Position numbers and translations under genes: made by a program
Assembly: GCA_013076295.1 (NCBI GenBank)
Contig: RQOL01000618.1
Coordinates: forward strand, 4,650,001-4,714,000
DNA length: 64,000 nt
From: Sanderia malayensis
Lineage: Eukaryota > Cnidaria > Scyphozoa > Semaeostomeae > Pelagiidae
Direction: 5' to 3'
The notes under the pieces: model-generated
What the model was told of the DNA's origin: nothing
The model's database searches: none
Seen by the model: the letters and a program-made list of their open reading frames with translations, nothing else
Shown here: positions 43,326 to 64,000 of the stretch, in pieces
Position numbering within the stretch: position 1 is the stretch's first letter
Layout: every line of letters starts with the position of its first letter

Positions 43326-45355
43326 TTATATCTCCCAGATTTGGCTTAGTAGGATTGTTTTCTCCCGATCTGCATTCGGTGCTAAATGCCGAAAGTCGTT
43401 AATTTGCAAGCGAGAAAGACGATCAGCTAATACGTTGTTTACACCCTGTATGTGTTTCACTAGCACGGTGTATTCGCCTTGGGCCGAGAGAAAGAAGAAT
43501 TTACGCAGTAGATGCATGATATGTAGGCATTTTGAGGAATGAGCACTCCAAATATCGACAATGGCCTGGTTATCACAATGAAAATAATTCTTTTCCTGGA
43601 AAAACGATGACCCCATAATAAGCAAAAGCACGTGACGTAAATGGGAAAAAGTTCTTTCCATTGAATAGAACAGACAAGAAATGAGTGCGGCCATTGCTCG
43701 GAGATCCAGTGACCATCACAGAAAATGCCGAAGCCCAGTTGACCCGAAGCATCAGTAAATATTTGCATGCTGGAAGCATAAGTAATGTGTGAATCTAGGA
43801 TTTTGTATTTGCCATTCCAAGCGGGCAAATATTCGGCCCACCAAGCAATATCCTGTTGGGCTTCAGTGTTGATTGATATATGATGTGATAGGCGTTTGAC
43901 AGTATTGGACAAATCAATAAGTCTGCGGAGAAATGTACGACCGGATGGGATTATTTTTGCCGCAAAGCAAAGTTTGCCGATCAGTGACAGCGGTTCACGC
44001 TGGGTGCATTTCTTTTTCACGAACCAGGAGGTTATTTCAAGTTGCAAGGCACACAACTTGTCTTGGGGTGATTTTAAGCACATGTGCGTGGAGTCAATTT
44101 CGATGCCAAGGAATGTGATTGAGGTTGCCGGGCCCACGATTTTTTCTGGGGCTAACGGGACCCCAGTTTGTGAAAAATACGTGTTGCGGTGTGCAACTTG
44201 GAAAGGCATGCATTGTATGTTGTTTCGGCAAGGAAGAAATCATCTTGTGGTGAATTCTGTTCGGAAAGCGTCCACAAATTATAGATAGTAATTTCAAACT
44301 TCGAATAAAACAACAGCTTGTAAGACAGCGATATATTAATATATGAAAAACAGCATAAAAAAAAGCAAACCATCACAATCACAAAACTCTCTCTCTTTTT
44401 CTCTCGTCTCATACATCCGCCTCTCTTCCTCCTTCAATCAATTATATAAAAAATGTCAACAAGTATTAAAAGTAAGTTAGTCCGGGGGTAATTCCCCACA
44501 ATCTAAATAATGCGTGCAATGAGTTATGTTGTAATTGTTTTTCATTATCCACACAATAGTATCAGACAGCTTTGTAAAACGGTTGGTGGAAGAACGTAGG
44601 CACATGGGGAGACAGAGATCAACGAAGAAGTAGTTTAAGAATCTGAAGCCCAATAAATTCCAATCAGCAGGGCGTACGGGACATATACGAAATGCACTTT
44701 TCACGTCAAGCTTAGCCATTTGCGAACCACGACCTAACGAGGCAATTAGCCGTGCCGCTGTATCAAAACTGCTAAAGCTAACTGCAGCTTGATTGTCGTC
44801 AATAAAATCATTAATAGATAAACCTTTGGGGGAAGATAGATCAGTGATCATGCGCAGTTTAGAGCTGTCTTTCTTAGGTACAACACCAATCGGAGAAGTG
44901 CGAAAGTTATCAAGGGGTGGGTTGGTAAATGGGCCTGCAAGGCGGCCAAGTTTTAGTTCGGAGATGATATGATCAGCAATGGGAGATTCGTTGGATTCCG
45001 TAGATTTTAGGTTTGTCGAGATATTCTGCAGTTGTGGACCACAGTAACCAATATTAAAGCCAAATGTAAAATCGTTGAGAAGATTAATTGCAAAGTTTTG
45101 ATCAGGGTAATGAGACAGCTCTTTGTGCAGTTCTTGCAAAATTACGGGCGATGAAGCAAAGGGGGGTATGGGCTTAAAGTTGTTACGGAGACGCAGTGCG
45201 ATCTGAGAGTGCGCGGTTTCCCCCGTGGTGGCAACATGTGTGTAATCATTGGAATTTTCGGTCGCGACATTGTTGTGAAAATTGAAATATTTTCGGTTGC
45301 GACATTGATTGTGAAAATTGAAATATTTGCAGAGGGCGTCGATATTGCGTTGCAT
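43326..45355 (-). pseudogene. DIRS-like reverse transcriptase and RNase H, split by a solo LTR
   Basis: From 45355 down: FRTSPIGVVPKKDSSKLRMI, LDVKSAFRICPVRPADWNLL and the catalytic box THYLD, which is interrupted at 44500. After the insertion (44246-44500): GVPLAPEKIVGPATSITFLG, then RNase H (IFTDASGQLGFGIFCDGHW; FHCDNQAIVDIWSAHSSKC; VNNVLADRLSRL). The order and wording are those of DIRS-type elements rather than Gypsy. A frameshift separates the two RNase H pieces near 43640. The recombinase expected downstream is absent. Confidence 0.8.
44246..44500 (+). mobile_element. Solo LTR (255 bp) in the RT catalytic box
   Basis: Starts TGTGGTGAATTC, ends TTCCCCACA, with ATCT on both sides (44242-44245 and 44501-44504). 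TG...CA ends and a 4-bp duplication fit a solo LTR. Strand is not known. It splits the DIRS YLDD codons. Confidence 0.72.
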
Positions 45356-46170
45356 GGTTTGGCGTTGGTGGGCACGAAATGTAATTTTGCGAGAGAGATT
45401 GGGGCACCACGAAGAAATTTGTTGAACGCATGTTCATCTAGGCGCGACCAGCATAGGGAAGGATTACGGGCAATGTTCATGCGGAAATCGATGTCGTAGC
45501 GAAAGCAGGCTTGAAAATTGTACTGCCGATAAAACGTACACATGTTTTCTTGGTAGGCAAGCTTATCATGTGAGATATTGGGGTGGAAAACAACCATCCC
45601 ACGAATGTATATGTTCCAGGCTTCTAACCAACCAACGAATGAATGAATTTTTTGGCTAATAAGGCGCGGAGGTGCGAAGGCGAAGGTATTGCTGCCCCCC
45701 GGGGCAGGCATTAGGCTGAGTTGCGAGGTCGAAGGGGCTGTGTCGAACGTGCTGGGTAGCAATGAATTGAAATCAATATAGTCTTTGGCTTTCAAAGATT
45801 TAAGCACGCTGGCTGATAATGGGGGCAACGAACTGAAAGCAGAATGCGTATAAGCTAACAAGTTACCTTGACTTTCTGACAAGTTACCTTGACTTTATCT
45901 GGCGTCCTTCATGATTTCTCGAAGGTCGTTTAGGCTCAGCGATACAATGTTGCTGGAGGCGTTAGGTACTTCTTCAGTACTTCTTGCAGTGCTGGTAGCA
46001 GAAGTGGGTGCGTTTGTTGAACGCGGTTGCCAGCAATGCTCGAATAAACTTTTTGCTAGTTCTGATTTTACACAGTTTGCCGGAATGTTGTACGGTATTG
46101 CTTTTCGAATAAGCGATGCTTTGCTCATCATCATCCAATCGTCAATAGAGCGTTGTTTATCCTCATCCAT
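45142..46170 (-). pseudogene. DIRS-like ORF1 (Gag-like), one in-frame stop
   Basis: ATG at 46168-46170 (MDEDKQRSIDDWMMMSKASL). A TAA at 45895-45897 interrupts the frame, which continues unchanged (LLAYTHSAFSSLPPLSASVL, then HSFVGWLEAWNIYIRGM). The segment TYRQYNFQACFRYDIDFRMN-like and RLDEHAFNKFLRG is typical of DIRS Gag-like proteins. The C-terminal Cys/His part is scrambled by a tandem duplication of about 39 bp at 45260-45330. Next to the stop, a 21-bp piece (AAGTCAAGGTAACTTG) is also duplicated. Confidence 0.68.
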
Positions 46171-46559
46171 ATTGCTACACCTCCAATAATTGATCAGCAA
46201 TGAATTTTGCCAATCCAAGGATTTGAAATCGCAGAGTTATAAATCGCGAGTATATGTAAATCTTTTCGAACTTATGATACGCGAACTCCGGAGTATTGTA
46301 CGACGAATTGATGTGAATGTAATGCTGGAGATAACAATATACTGCTCCTCAGTTGCTGTTGATTGACATAACCCATACAGCACGAAGACGATTGTTTCTA
46401 TTGTTTCCTATTGTTAATTCCTCATTTACGCGGTAAATGGTTCTGTATCCGCAAGAAAGGGCAAGCTCATACCATTTAGCCCTGGGAGGACTTCATCAGA
46501 TTCCAAGGTAAAACGGGAACAGATAAGAGTTATTAATAATGATGCACTAAATACAGATC

Positions 46560-46797
46560 CATTATTTATTGTCATGTCAGGTTCTTTTTGAAGAGTTTCA
46601 TATTCAACTTTAGAAATATTGTTGTAATTGATGATATGGGTCCACATATTACATTGATCACAAAACACTGCATTTTGGTTTTGATTCACACTTTTTTTAC
46701 AAATACCACAATGAAATCGCACTTTTTTGTTTGCAGGTTCATAGCCCTGTTTGATTTTCTCAACAATACAATTAGTTATGCTGATTAAGGAGGACAT
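46560..46797 (-). pseudogene. PHD-finger N-terminus of a LINE
   Basis: VRFHCGICKKSVNQNQNAVF, then CDQCNMWTHI: the Cys4-His pattern of the PHD-like finger found at the N-terminus of CR1/L2-type LINE proteins. The reading fades after about 46560. It is probably the start of the LINE whose endonuclease is at 38824-40880, separated by the DIRS and Penelope-like insertions. Confidence 0.6.
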
Positions 46798-47159
46798 TTG
46801 GTTATTTGGTTATCTTCGCTTAAAATCTGGAAAAAAGAAAAAAAAACAAGAAGAAGATCTACATTCAGATCTGCTCAAGTTTTTGAAAACACAAACAGTG
46901 TGTTTGGAGGTAGCCAGGAGGTAGATAAAGTTTATTTAGGCCCAGATTAATAGGATATATAAACTGTGTACTTCTCAAGTTTCGACCTTTTAAGCACTAA
47001 AGTTGCTGAATTTGCTCGCGAGCATCCCAATACTAATTAAGCGGCCCTTTTCATCCTTACTAAAATGTTTGGCTCGTAGAATTTCTAAAAAAGACCATGT
47101 ACACGGGAAAAGGAAGGTGCTAACTCGTTAATCCCTCCAAATATTTAGAAAAGTAGCTC
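46798..47159. other. Non-coding stretch, no recognised gene
   Basis: Junction between LINE remnant and Gypsy-3 remnant. No feature recognised. Confidence 0.35.
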
Positions 47160-47542
47160 GTGTACATGGGGCCATATTCAAAGGGCTGAGAGCAGTCATA
47201 CCAGAGCACCTTCGCAAAAAGATCAGAGAAAAACTTCATGTAGCCGATACGGATCCAGAGCTGTCTACGACGAGCACGTGAAGTTGTCTACTGGCCTGGT
47301 ATGAACGAAAATTTGACAGACTACATCGCGAAATGTGAGACTTTCAACACCTTTCAAAGCAACCAACAAGAAGAGCCTCTGATAAGCCGGGAAATACCAA
47401 CGCGTCCGTGGTAATACATTGCATCCGACATTTTTACAGCGGACAACAAAGACTTCTTGTGCACTGTAGAATGCTACTCAAACTATTTTGAAGTAGACAG
47501 ACTATACCACAAGACAGCCGGAGAAGTTATTCTGAAGCTTAA

Positions 47543-49036
47543 AGTGCCCCTACGGCATTTTTTTATTGGCTAAAAGTATAGAATCGAATGCGCTGATTCT
47601 GATACCGTTTATATTTTTTTGATCTGATGAGTAGTTGTTGAGTTACGAGAGATTGCGTTCACACTTTCGTGTCTCATTTTTAGGACTGGGTCGAATCCAC
47701 TATGACATCATAGGGGACTCAGTGTGTTCAGTGGCGGCGGGCGTAGGCCTACATTCAGTATAATAGATATGTTGTTTGCGCTTTGTCTTGTCTCGTGATG
47801 TGTATTCGTGGGTATTTGTGCAATTTTGGTGATCAGAATTGAATAGAAAGTTTCCATAACTTAAATATTCTTAGTCGGATAGTAGTTCATGACAGTAGGG
47901 ATTGCAGTGCCGAGGAATGCGAAGATGGCGAGGGGATAGGATTGATCGTATCGTAGAGTAAAGCAGATCGATGATAGTGATACCGATGAAGGAGAACCTG
48001 ATGCATTTGATCCTATTTGGCTGAGAACTCTTTCGTTGAAAGCTATGAAAGAGATTAAAGCGAGGAAAAAATGTTGAAAGAGAACTTTCTGGGCAATTAA
48101 CTTGATCTGAACTATCATCTTTCTGTTGTGTATCTGATGAAGTAAAAGTGTACCAAAATTCTATACGTAATATGATTTAGGCTATGGTCATATCCATCCG
48201 TGTCGGTCAACCTTTGTGGTTGAAGAAACTTGAAACGATTCGATTTTCATTAGATACAGCAAGTGTAGAAAATGTGCAACACAATTCCTTATTACTACAC
48301 ATGAATTTCGTTACTGCACCGAAATTGATGGTTGCATGTTGGCATTTGCTAACTGCAAAGTTTAGAATTTCGTCCGTCGTTGCGAAATGATGAAATCTAT
48401 CCACTTCCTTCTCGTTACAGCTTCAGGGCGATCGTCCTGATAAAGCTGAATCCTGTGAAGCTCTACAAATCTTGATTTATCCGGTGTATTTCAAAACACA
48501 TCGATATGGCATATTTTCCCATTTTCACATATAAATCTAACAATTTTCAGGTCTTGTCAAATATCTGTGATCATGTTTTTGATCCCATTGAAATCCCGTA
48601 CTGTTTTAACATAGCACGGCTTACGCCCGCCGCCACTGAGCATAATGAGCAGCCACTACATGGGAATTTTGTAATTCCTCCCCACAGCTGCAAACTCATC
48701 ACACGCCTTTCAAATTTCAATGCCATAATGGGCCGACCTGTTTCTAATCATCAAAGTCAAAAAAACAAATATCGAGTCCACAGTATGAGAGAAAATCGAC
48801 GTCAGATTTGTTGCTTCAGTACGGGGAAAAAAGGGGCTGCCACTATGATGTCATAGTGGACTCGACCCAGTCCTAAAAGTGAGACAAGGAAAATGGCGAA
48901 AATGACGAAACATCGACACTTCCACACGTTATAACTCGTGAACTACGCATCTGATTTAAAAATAATTTTCAGATCTGAAATCAGCGTACCGAGTTTTATT
49001 GAATTCACAAATAAAAAAAAAAGCCGTAGGGGCACT
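47543..49036. mobile_element. TTAA-specific non-autonomous element, copy 2
   Basis: Same family as 11786-13266, over 95% identical by eye, 1494 bp. TTAA at 47539-47542 and 49037-49040. A difference is about 9 extra bases near 48575. It interrupts the Gypsy-3 integrase between codons that are contiguous without it. Confidence 0.9.
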
Positions 49037-49276
49037 TTAAATGGCACCTCTCGACTCATGGAATCCCTGAAAAATTTATCGGTGATGATATGCCATTCTC
49101 ATCACATAAATTGGACGCATTTGCGAGATCCTATGGGTTTGAAAGGGCTTCAAGCTCCCCCGAATACCCTCAAAGAAATGGAAAGGCTGAAAACGCCGTT
49201 AAGACAACAAAGCTGCTGATAAAAAAAGCTAACGATGCAAAGAATGACTTTTATCTTGCATTACTAGAATGGAGGA

Positions 49277-49600
49277 CAGGGCATCTTTTAAGGTTTTTTT
49301 ACTGCTGGGGCAAACACTCAAAGGGGCCCATACCCCTCTGAGTTTTCGTAATAGGCCAGTGCTGGATTGTGCCATTTTCCTAAGCTTTAGAGCATAGTTA
49401 GTTATGCTAACACATAGTCACTGAAGTATTCTTCGTTTCGCTATTCCACTTACTTCAAGGGAAGAAAATAAAGTTGTAGCTATGGTCAAAAGGGCCCATC
49501 ACTGGTGGGGCAAAACCGAGCTTTCAGCAGTCAGTGGTGGGGCAGCCAATGGGGCCTGGTGGGGCATTTGCCCCACCACTCAGTATGTTAAAAGATGCCC
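49277..49600. mobile_element. hAT-like MITE, 324 bp
   Basis: Ends CAGGGCATCTTTTAA and, inverted, GGGCATCTTTTAACATAC, with G-rich subterminal GGGGCAAA. Interrupts the Gypsy-3 integrase. No clean 8-bp duplication is visible, so one end may be eroded. Confidence 0.6.
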
Positions 49601-50240
49601 ACACCATCCCACGGAATGGACTCATCACAAGCACAAATAATGTTTGGTCATCGCATGAGGACTTTGCTACCAATTTCCAATCAACGTCTGCAACCTGAAA
49701 CGCGAAAAGGGGATGCGAAGCTTCTTCAAAGAAAGGAAGTACAATCCAAATACTTTAACAGAGGAAGCAAGGAGTTCACAGAGCTTAAGAGAGATGACGT
49801 GGTACCCATACAACCAAGTAAACAAGATCATACTGGCAACTGGAAGAAAGGCAAAGTAATAAAGAAAGCTGGCATGCGATCGTATATTGTGGAAACCGAA
49901 GATGGCCGAGCTATCAGACGAAACCGAAGATTTCTTAGAACGTCTAAAGAAAATTTCATAGACATAAATGAAGATTTACCATACTCTCCGTCTCAAAATA
50001 ACGAAGAAATTAGACCTAATAACGTGAACTACGAAAGGGAGATTAATGCAGAGACCCAGATAGAGTCGGAGGAACAAGAAGACAAATCAGATGCAGTCCA
50101 GAGCAATGCGACAACCGAACGGGACAGAAATAATGAAGACTACAGATATGATCACAGACAGTGACAGAGGGAAGTCTACAAACCTGTCAAGACCAGGAGC
50201 GGACGCACAGTTCGTCGCCCTGACTATTATGTGTAGATTA

Positions 50241-50974
50241 TGCAAAATGGAGACACGAACTTCTTTATAAGACGTTTTGTTTTGTTATTTGCGCTGTAAG
50301 CAGCAAATATTAAAATACAGACGGTGTGCAGGATATACGCTTCAGTGAGAAGGCGAGAAATTGGCCAATGGCAGCAGCTAATTCCATAAAGACAATGGCT
50401 ACAACAATGGCTAGTTTAGCGTATTGTTTACCAGATTAGGATTTGCCAAACACCCACAATAATACGTGCGCGCGCATTAATGTCAAACAACGGAACAATC
50501 AATGTATTGAAACGTGATGAAGTGAAGAAAGTGAAGAAAATAATATCAATATCAAATTAAAGACAAACGTTGCGAAGCTAAAAGTTGAGCTTGAGCAAAA
50601 CCGAATAACTAATTTTATTGAATATTCACGTTTTTAAACTCCTGGACATAAAATACCCTGGATTCAATTTTCAGGATTGAACGCAGCAAATTAAAAAAAC
50701 ATTTGTTTTGAGACCACTCAAGCAATCATTTTGACTTCAATTTTCGATCTTGTTTCATCAAAGTTAAAAAAATTTCATTTCCCAAAACAACAGTGAAATA
50801 CTATAATTGTTGTATTAGTTGCATAAGCATTACAGCTAGAAAACTTTCTTCTTTTCAACTGATGCTTCCAACGAGTCAAAAATGGTCGGTCCTCGGTCGC
50901 TGTGCGTGATCGTGCTAGTGGCTCCGCTCATGTTGCTTGTTATTTCAACAAGTTTACATTTTATCCAATGTAAA
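50241..50974. other. Non-coding stretch after Gypsy-3
   Basis: May contain the lost 3' end of Gypsy-3, but I find no polypurine tract or LTR pair. Confidence 0.35.
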
Positions 50975-51112
50975 TGGCTATGACTAAAATGCTGAATGAA
51001 CAGGAATGAACAGGAACGAACAGGAATGAACAGGAACGAAGGAGGAATGAACAGGAATGAACAGGAATGCTTCGTTTCATTCCTGATCATTCAGCATTTT
51101 AGTGATAGCCAA
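50975..51112. mobile_element. Small foldback with 10-bp tandem repeats
   Basis: Inverted arms TGGCTAT-ACTAAAATGCTGAATGA at 50975-50999 and 51088-51112 enclose seven or so copies of GAACAGGAAT/GAACAGGAAC (51000-51068). The layout is like that of the giant palindrome on a much smaller scale; target duplication not seen. Confidence 0.6.
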
Positions 51113-51827
51113 TGTAAATCCAGGAAAAAGCTACGATTTCAGGCCAACAAAGAAATGTTGCCTTCTGTAGGCCATAGCCATCCCTTTCTTGTACTAACAT
51201 ACAAAGTTCATCCAGGCTGTTCCAGCTGTTTACGGTAATCTGCACATCTCCACAGCGCAAATATTCGGATAGGATATCCCTTGTTTTGTTTTGTTCTATT
51301 TTTTACCCATTGTCCCATTGGACAAGAGAAGATGTAACGTTATATTATTATCATTATTGTTGTTGTTGTTGTTGTTGTCAACCAGGCGGTTATCAGAATA
51401 ATGGCGGACTATGCTGCTCGTGCAGAAGCACGTTTTCTCTCTTCGTTATATCTTACAGTGATCTTCACGAATCTATCAAACATTTCCATGATGAAGTTAA
51501 TTAATAGGTATTGGTTTTTATCGTTGCGAGTGCGACACTTTGGTGCTCGGCCCATTACATGCTACAGGGATACAAGATTTAATAAAGCTAGTTATAACAA
51601 CAATCATAATGAAAATAGTTCACATGACGCACAATTAACATCTCTAATATCATTTCGAAAATTCACCTGTCATATGCAGACTCGACAGTTGTTTATAAAA
51701 ATCAAAGTGTCCTGTGTTATGTATAATAAAGTGTGTTAGCAAATGTAAATCAAAGTAAACTGAGTTGATTAAAAAGTATGGTCAATGTGGTGAATAGTTA
51801 TGCATTCAGGTAACGAAAGTGGCAAAA
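51113..51827. other. Downstream region of LRRC40-like gene
   Basis: Probably contains the 3' UTR on the minus strand. An ATTAAA on that strand near 51575 is a possible polyadenylation signal. No other gene seen. Confidence 0.35.
51358..51378 (+). repeat. (TGT)n microsatellite
   Basis: Seven TTG units. Confidence 0.85.
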
Positions 51828-61258
<9,431 letters not shown>

Positions 61259-61975
61259 CTCAAAACAGAAATTAAAATCGGGAAATGAAATAGTACAATA
61301 ACAGATGAAATATCCTTTGTTCCCAATGATAACTGAAACGAACTATTTCAGATATTATCAGTTATTATTCACTGATAACCGTTTAAAACAGTGTCTGGTA
61401 GAAATATGCTTGGCGATGATCAGATCAATTGGACAGTAGTTGGGGGTCTTAAATTTTTTAATTATTCAAATAAAGTGTTCTTGAAGCTAAAATATCATTC
61501 AAGGAGCAGTTAGGGTTTCATATAATAAAACATATACGGCCACTTGTCACAGCATGCAACATGTCACAGCAGGGGATAAAACACAACGTTTAAGGGGACA
61601 AATGTTGCCTTGCAACATTTTATTCTATTTTATTTATTTTTATTCTGGTAAACAATCAGGAACCTGCAGATGGCCTGGTTGGTTGGCAATGCAATTCAAT
61701 CTCAATCTTATTTGAAAATTAATGCCTGCTTACTTAATTGGAAACTAAGGAGCAGGAAACTAAATTGGAAAAAATTTGAATTTTTTGCCTGTCTTAAAAA
61801 AGGAAACAAGAATCTGTCTCTGATAATATTCAAGATTTATTATCGTCACTTACACTTGGCATTATAGTTCCTGCCCTTTGTGGAAAGTACTCTGTATTTG
61901 TTTTTGAATCACTGTTTACATTACGTTGTGACATTTAGAATCACCTTGTTTCGAATTGAAGAAGACAAGTATTAA

Positions 61976-63242
61976 AGTGCTAAAGCAACGAAATTTGACA
62001 TATCGATTTTTTTGTTTTAAATGAAAGCCAAAGATGTACTGATCAGTTTGATGCAATTTTGACATGCATCTGACAAGTATAAGTTACTTTAATTTCACCC
62101 TGAATCTGGACACCTTTTGCGAAAAATATTGCAACGCTGTGACGTCACAGTGATGACCGAAAATATTTTTCCCAATGGAAGTCAATGGATTTTTTCGAAC
62201 GTCATCTGGTTTTCTTTAATAGCTCCACTCAGGGTGGGAATATTTCACCTCCGGCTGAACCAATATAAGGGTGAATCTTTTAGCCGTAGTTTTGAAAACA
62301 ATTTGTGTCATTTTGTTCAAAGTTAGAGACACAATTTAAGTTTGAAAATGGGTACCTCCGGGAAAATGTGACGTCATCCCGCGTCGCCATTGTTGCTTCG
62401 AGTTGCTGTGGAACGACATAGTAGCCCTGATTTGGCTTATCCCAGGTCTTATTTTTTGTAATAACTTAATTTAACTTAAAATTACAGACATTGAATTATT
62501 TTTAGAAACTTCAGAAATTAAAATTCCTTCGATATCACCCCAAAAAGCTCAAATCTTCTGACATTTGTTTTTGTCGGCTCGGGCCTAACCACTCCGGGCG
62601 AAGTGCTTAGGCCCGAGTAAAGAAGGCGAGAGTCACACTTTGGGTTACGAGCTTGTTTACTGCCTCTATTGCAGGAATAGCGTTTGATTTTAGCTTTAAT
62701 CTCATCTTTAAAACCTTTTTCAATATCTCTCTTTACTTCAAAGCAAAAATGAGAGCCATAATGAACAAAATCCTGCTATCGTGGTGGGTGGGTGCGAATG
62801 ATGTCTGTCTCCTGAACTCCTTAAAAAGACCTTGTTCTGTTTGATTGGCTTTGAAATACTAACAGCAACATTATGAAACGATACTTTTCGCAACACTGAG
62901 TAATCTTACAATTGTCTCCGTTATGTATCTCTACGACATGTAAATAGTTCTATGATTTATTTGCTCCCGAGATACCCGACATGTGGGTGCTCGCTCACAG
63001 CTCGCCATGTCGAATTTCATAGAAGAAAGCCTAGCCTGCTTACGTTGCAGACACAACGTTTGATGACATCACAGTGATGTTCTGTTTTCGCATGAAAAGG
63101 TCAAAATTGCCTACTTTGAAGGTTAATAGAGAAAAAAGTATACATAATTTGCAAATTTTATTTGCGCCACGTTAATCAGTGCATTGAAATCTATAGATTT
63201 TTGAAATAAAAACACCATGTAAAAATTCGTTGCATTAGCACT
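61976..63242. mobile_element. TTAA-specific non-autonomous element (AGTGCTAA family)
   Basis: Ends AGTGCTAAAGCAACGAA and, inverted, AGTGCTAATGCAACGAA, flanked by TTAA at 61972-61975 and 63243-63246. 1267 bp. It starts AGTGC like the 11786 and 47543 copies, suggesting one transposase recognises both. No transposase inside. Lies upstream of the last visible LRRC40 exon, so probably in an intron. Confidence 0.82.
62578..62619. repeat. Hairpin CTCGGGCCTAA / TTAGGCCCGAG
   Basis: Perfect 11-bp arms around 18 bases, inside the TTAA element. The phrase GGCTCGGGCCTA also begins the inverted pair at 56569. Confidence 0.6.
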
Positions 63243-63246
63243 TTAA

Positions 63247-64000
63247 AATATCGAAAATAATCCAGTGGAGCAAAAAGGACACTCCAATTAGCGCCCACCC
63301 TCTTTTAAGGGACCCCTCCGTAAGCGACAACCCTAAAATCAAAAAGTGTGAACTAATTCTTAAATTTTCACTGTTTGGTTCAAATAATTTTGCAAAATAT
63401 TTTAAGCGCCCGGGCGCTTATTAGAGGAAATACGTTAACTGTTATTAATTTGTCACCTCAAATATTATAACGCACACGAAAGCAGCACACACTGAAACGT
63501 GTTTTACAGGTAGTAATACAGTTACCCAAGGTGTATTAAATTTCGTGGTGTATTATAATTCGCGCGTATGTAAAATCGCGTATCTTGGCGCACCATTGTT
63601 TCATCTCTTCGCGCAGTCTTATGCGCATGCGTTAACGTTTTTCACAAGACACCTACACTGATCTATAAAGAAGATTGGACCGAGCATTTTTCGCTGAAAA
63701 TGTGTCCTCCGCAGCCATATTTAATGTCTTCGAAAAGAAGTTTCTGCGTGTGGAATATCATTGTTTTTTTCGACAAAGACAAATTTGCTTCAATTTTCTT
63801 ATAAACATTACTCTCGCAGAAAACAAAACAGAATTTATGGGTTTCTGGGAATCACAAAAACAAACGTGCTCACCTTTAAGCCCTGCACATCAGTCGTGTT
63901 CGCAAACTATGGTAAAATTTTGTAAATCCAACATACGAGGCTTATTTTGAGCTTTGGAAATAATAGACACTCGTATCAAAATGTGGCCTGTTTTGAGTAT
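63247..64000. other. Non-coding window end with eroded pogo-like MITE
   Basis: 63280-63437 has TTAGCGCCCACCC and GCGCCCGGGCGCTTATTAGAGG, an eroded relative of the 39793 family. No LRRC40 exon recognised here. Confidence 0.4.

Larger units (their letters stand above)
47160..50237 (+). pseudogene. pol: Gypsy-3 integrase and C-terminal tail, split twice
   Basis: Three pieces of one integrase. 47160-47538: RAVIPEHLRKKIREKLHVA, VVYWPGMNENLTDYIAKCET, and the first catalytic D in ASDIFTADNKDF. 49041-49276: second D in FIGDDMPFSSHK, E in PQRNGKAENAVKTTK. 49601-50237: MDSSQAQIMFGHRMRTLLP, the GPF-like NWKKGKVIKKAGMRSYIV, RRNRRFLRTS and a charged tail ending in RRPDYYV (stop at 50235-50237). The gaps are a TTAA element (47543-49036) and a hAT MITE (49277-49600). 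The CET.NTFQ zinc finger has lost a cysteine. No LTR found. A K02A2.6-like Gypsy lineage. Confidence 0.8.

Overview
The window is nuclear DNA of an animal, most likely an aquatic invertebrate such as a cnidarian. The evidence is a spliced LRRC40-type gene, a cadherin-repeat fragment, and a mobile-element mix (Gypsy, DIRS, Penelope-like, LINE, hAT, pogo, Mutator-like, TTAA-specific elements) typical of such genomes. There is no bacterial gene organisation, and the species cannot be fixed from sequence alone. Almost all of the 64 kb is nested transposable elements.

Layout. 1353-7963: a foldback element with 8-bp target duplications, carrying in its left arm a 5.2-kb Gypsy retrotransposon (1911-7126) whose primer-binding site is complementary to its own LTR, so self-priming is predicted. 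9406-9856: a Harbinger-like MITE. 11607-15265: a pogo-like composite holding a TTAA element, a long-TIR element and, inside that, a hAT element. 15384-15670: a cadherin fragment. 17143-21474: hAT, Mutator-like and pogo-like non-autonomous elements. 22095-36320: a four-level nest, in which a TTAA element contains a young Gypsy element (23713-36161), whose 3' LTR contains a 7003-bp palindromic element (28995-35997), whose centre contains a LINE fragment (32401-32880). 37189-46797: LINE remnants interrupted by hAT, Penelope-like and DIRS-like elements. 47160-50240: a decayed Gypsy integrase split by a TTAA element and a hAT MITE. 51828-61258: six terminal exons plus one internal exon of an LRRC40-like gene on the minus strand, with repeats in its introns. 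61976-63242: another TTAA element.

The most unusual object is the palindromic element at 28995-35997. It is bounded by an exact 6-bp duplication (TCTATA), starts AGT and ends ACT, and has 3.3-kb and 3.15-kb arms. Each arm holds a TATA-box promoter and a copy of a C2H2 zinc-finger gene reading outward, and the two genes are separated by kilobases of 63-bp tandem repeats built on a roughly 10.5-bp subrepeat. One gene copy is open; the other has two single-base deletions. I do not recognise this element as a described family. Its termini and duplication length recall Polinton/Maverick-type integration, but no Polinton polymerase, ATPase or integrase is present.

The only clearly host gene is the LRRC40-like gene, whose exon phases join without conflict. 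Everything else is mobile DNA, in most cases visibly broken. Exact target duplications at many nested levels allow the order of insertion to be read directly.
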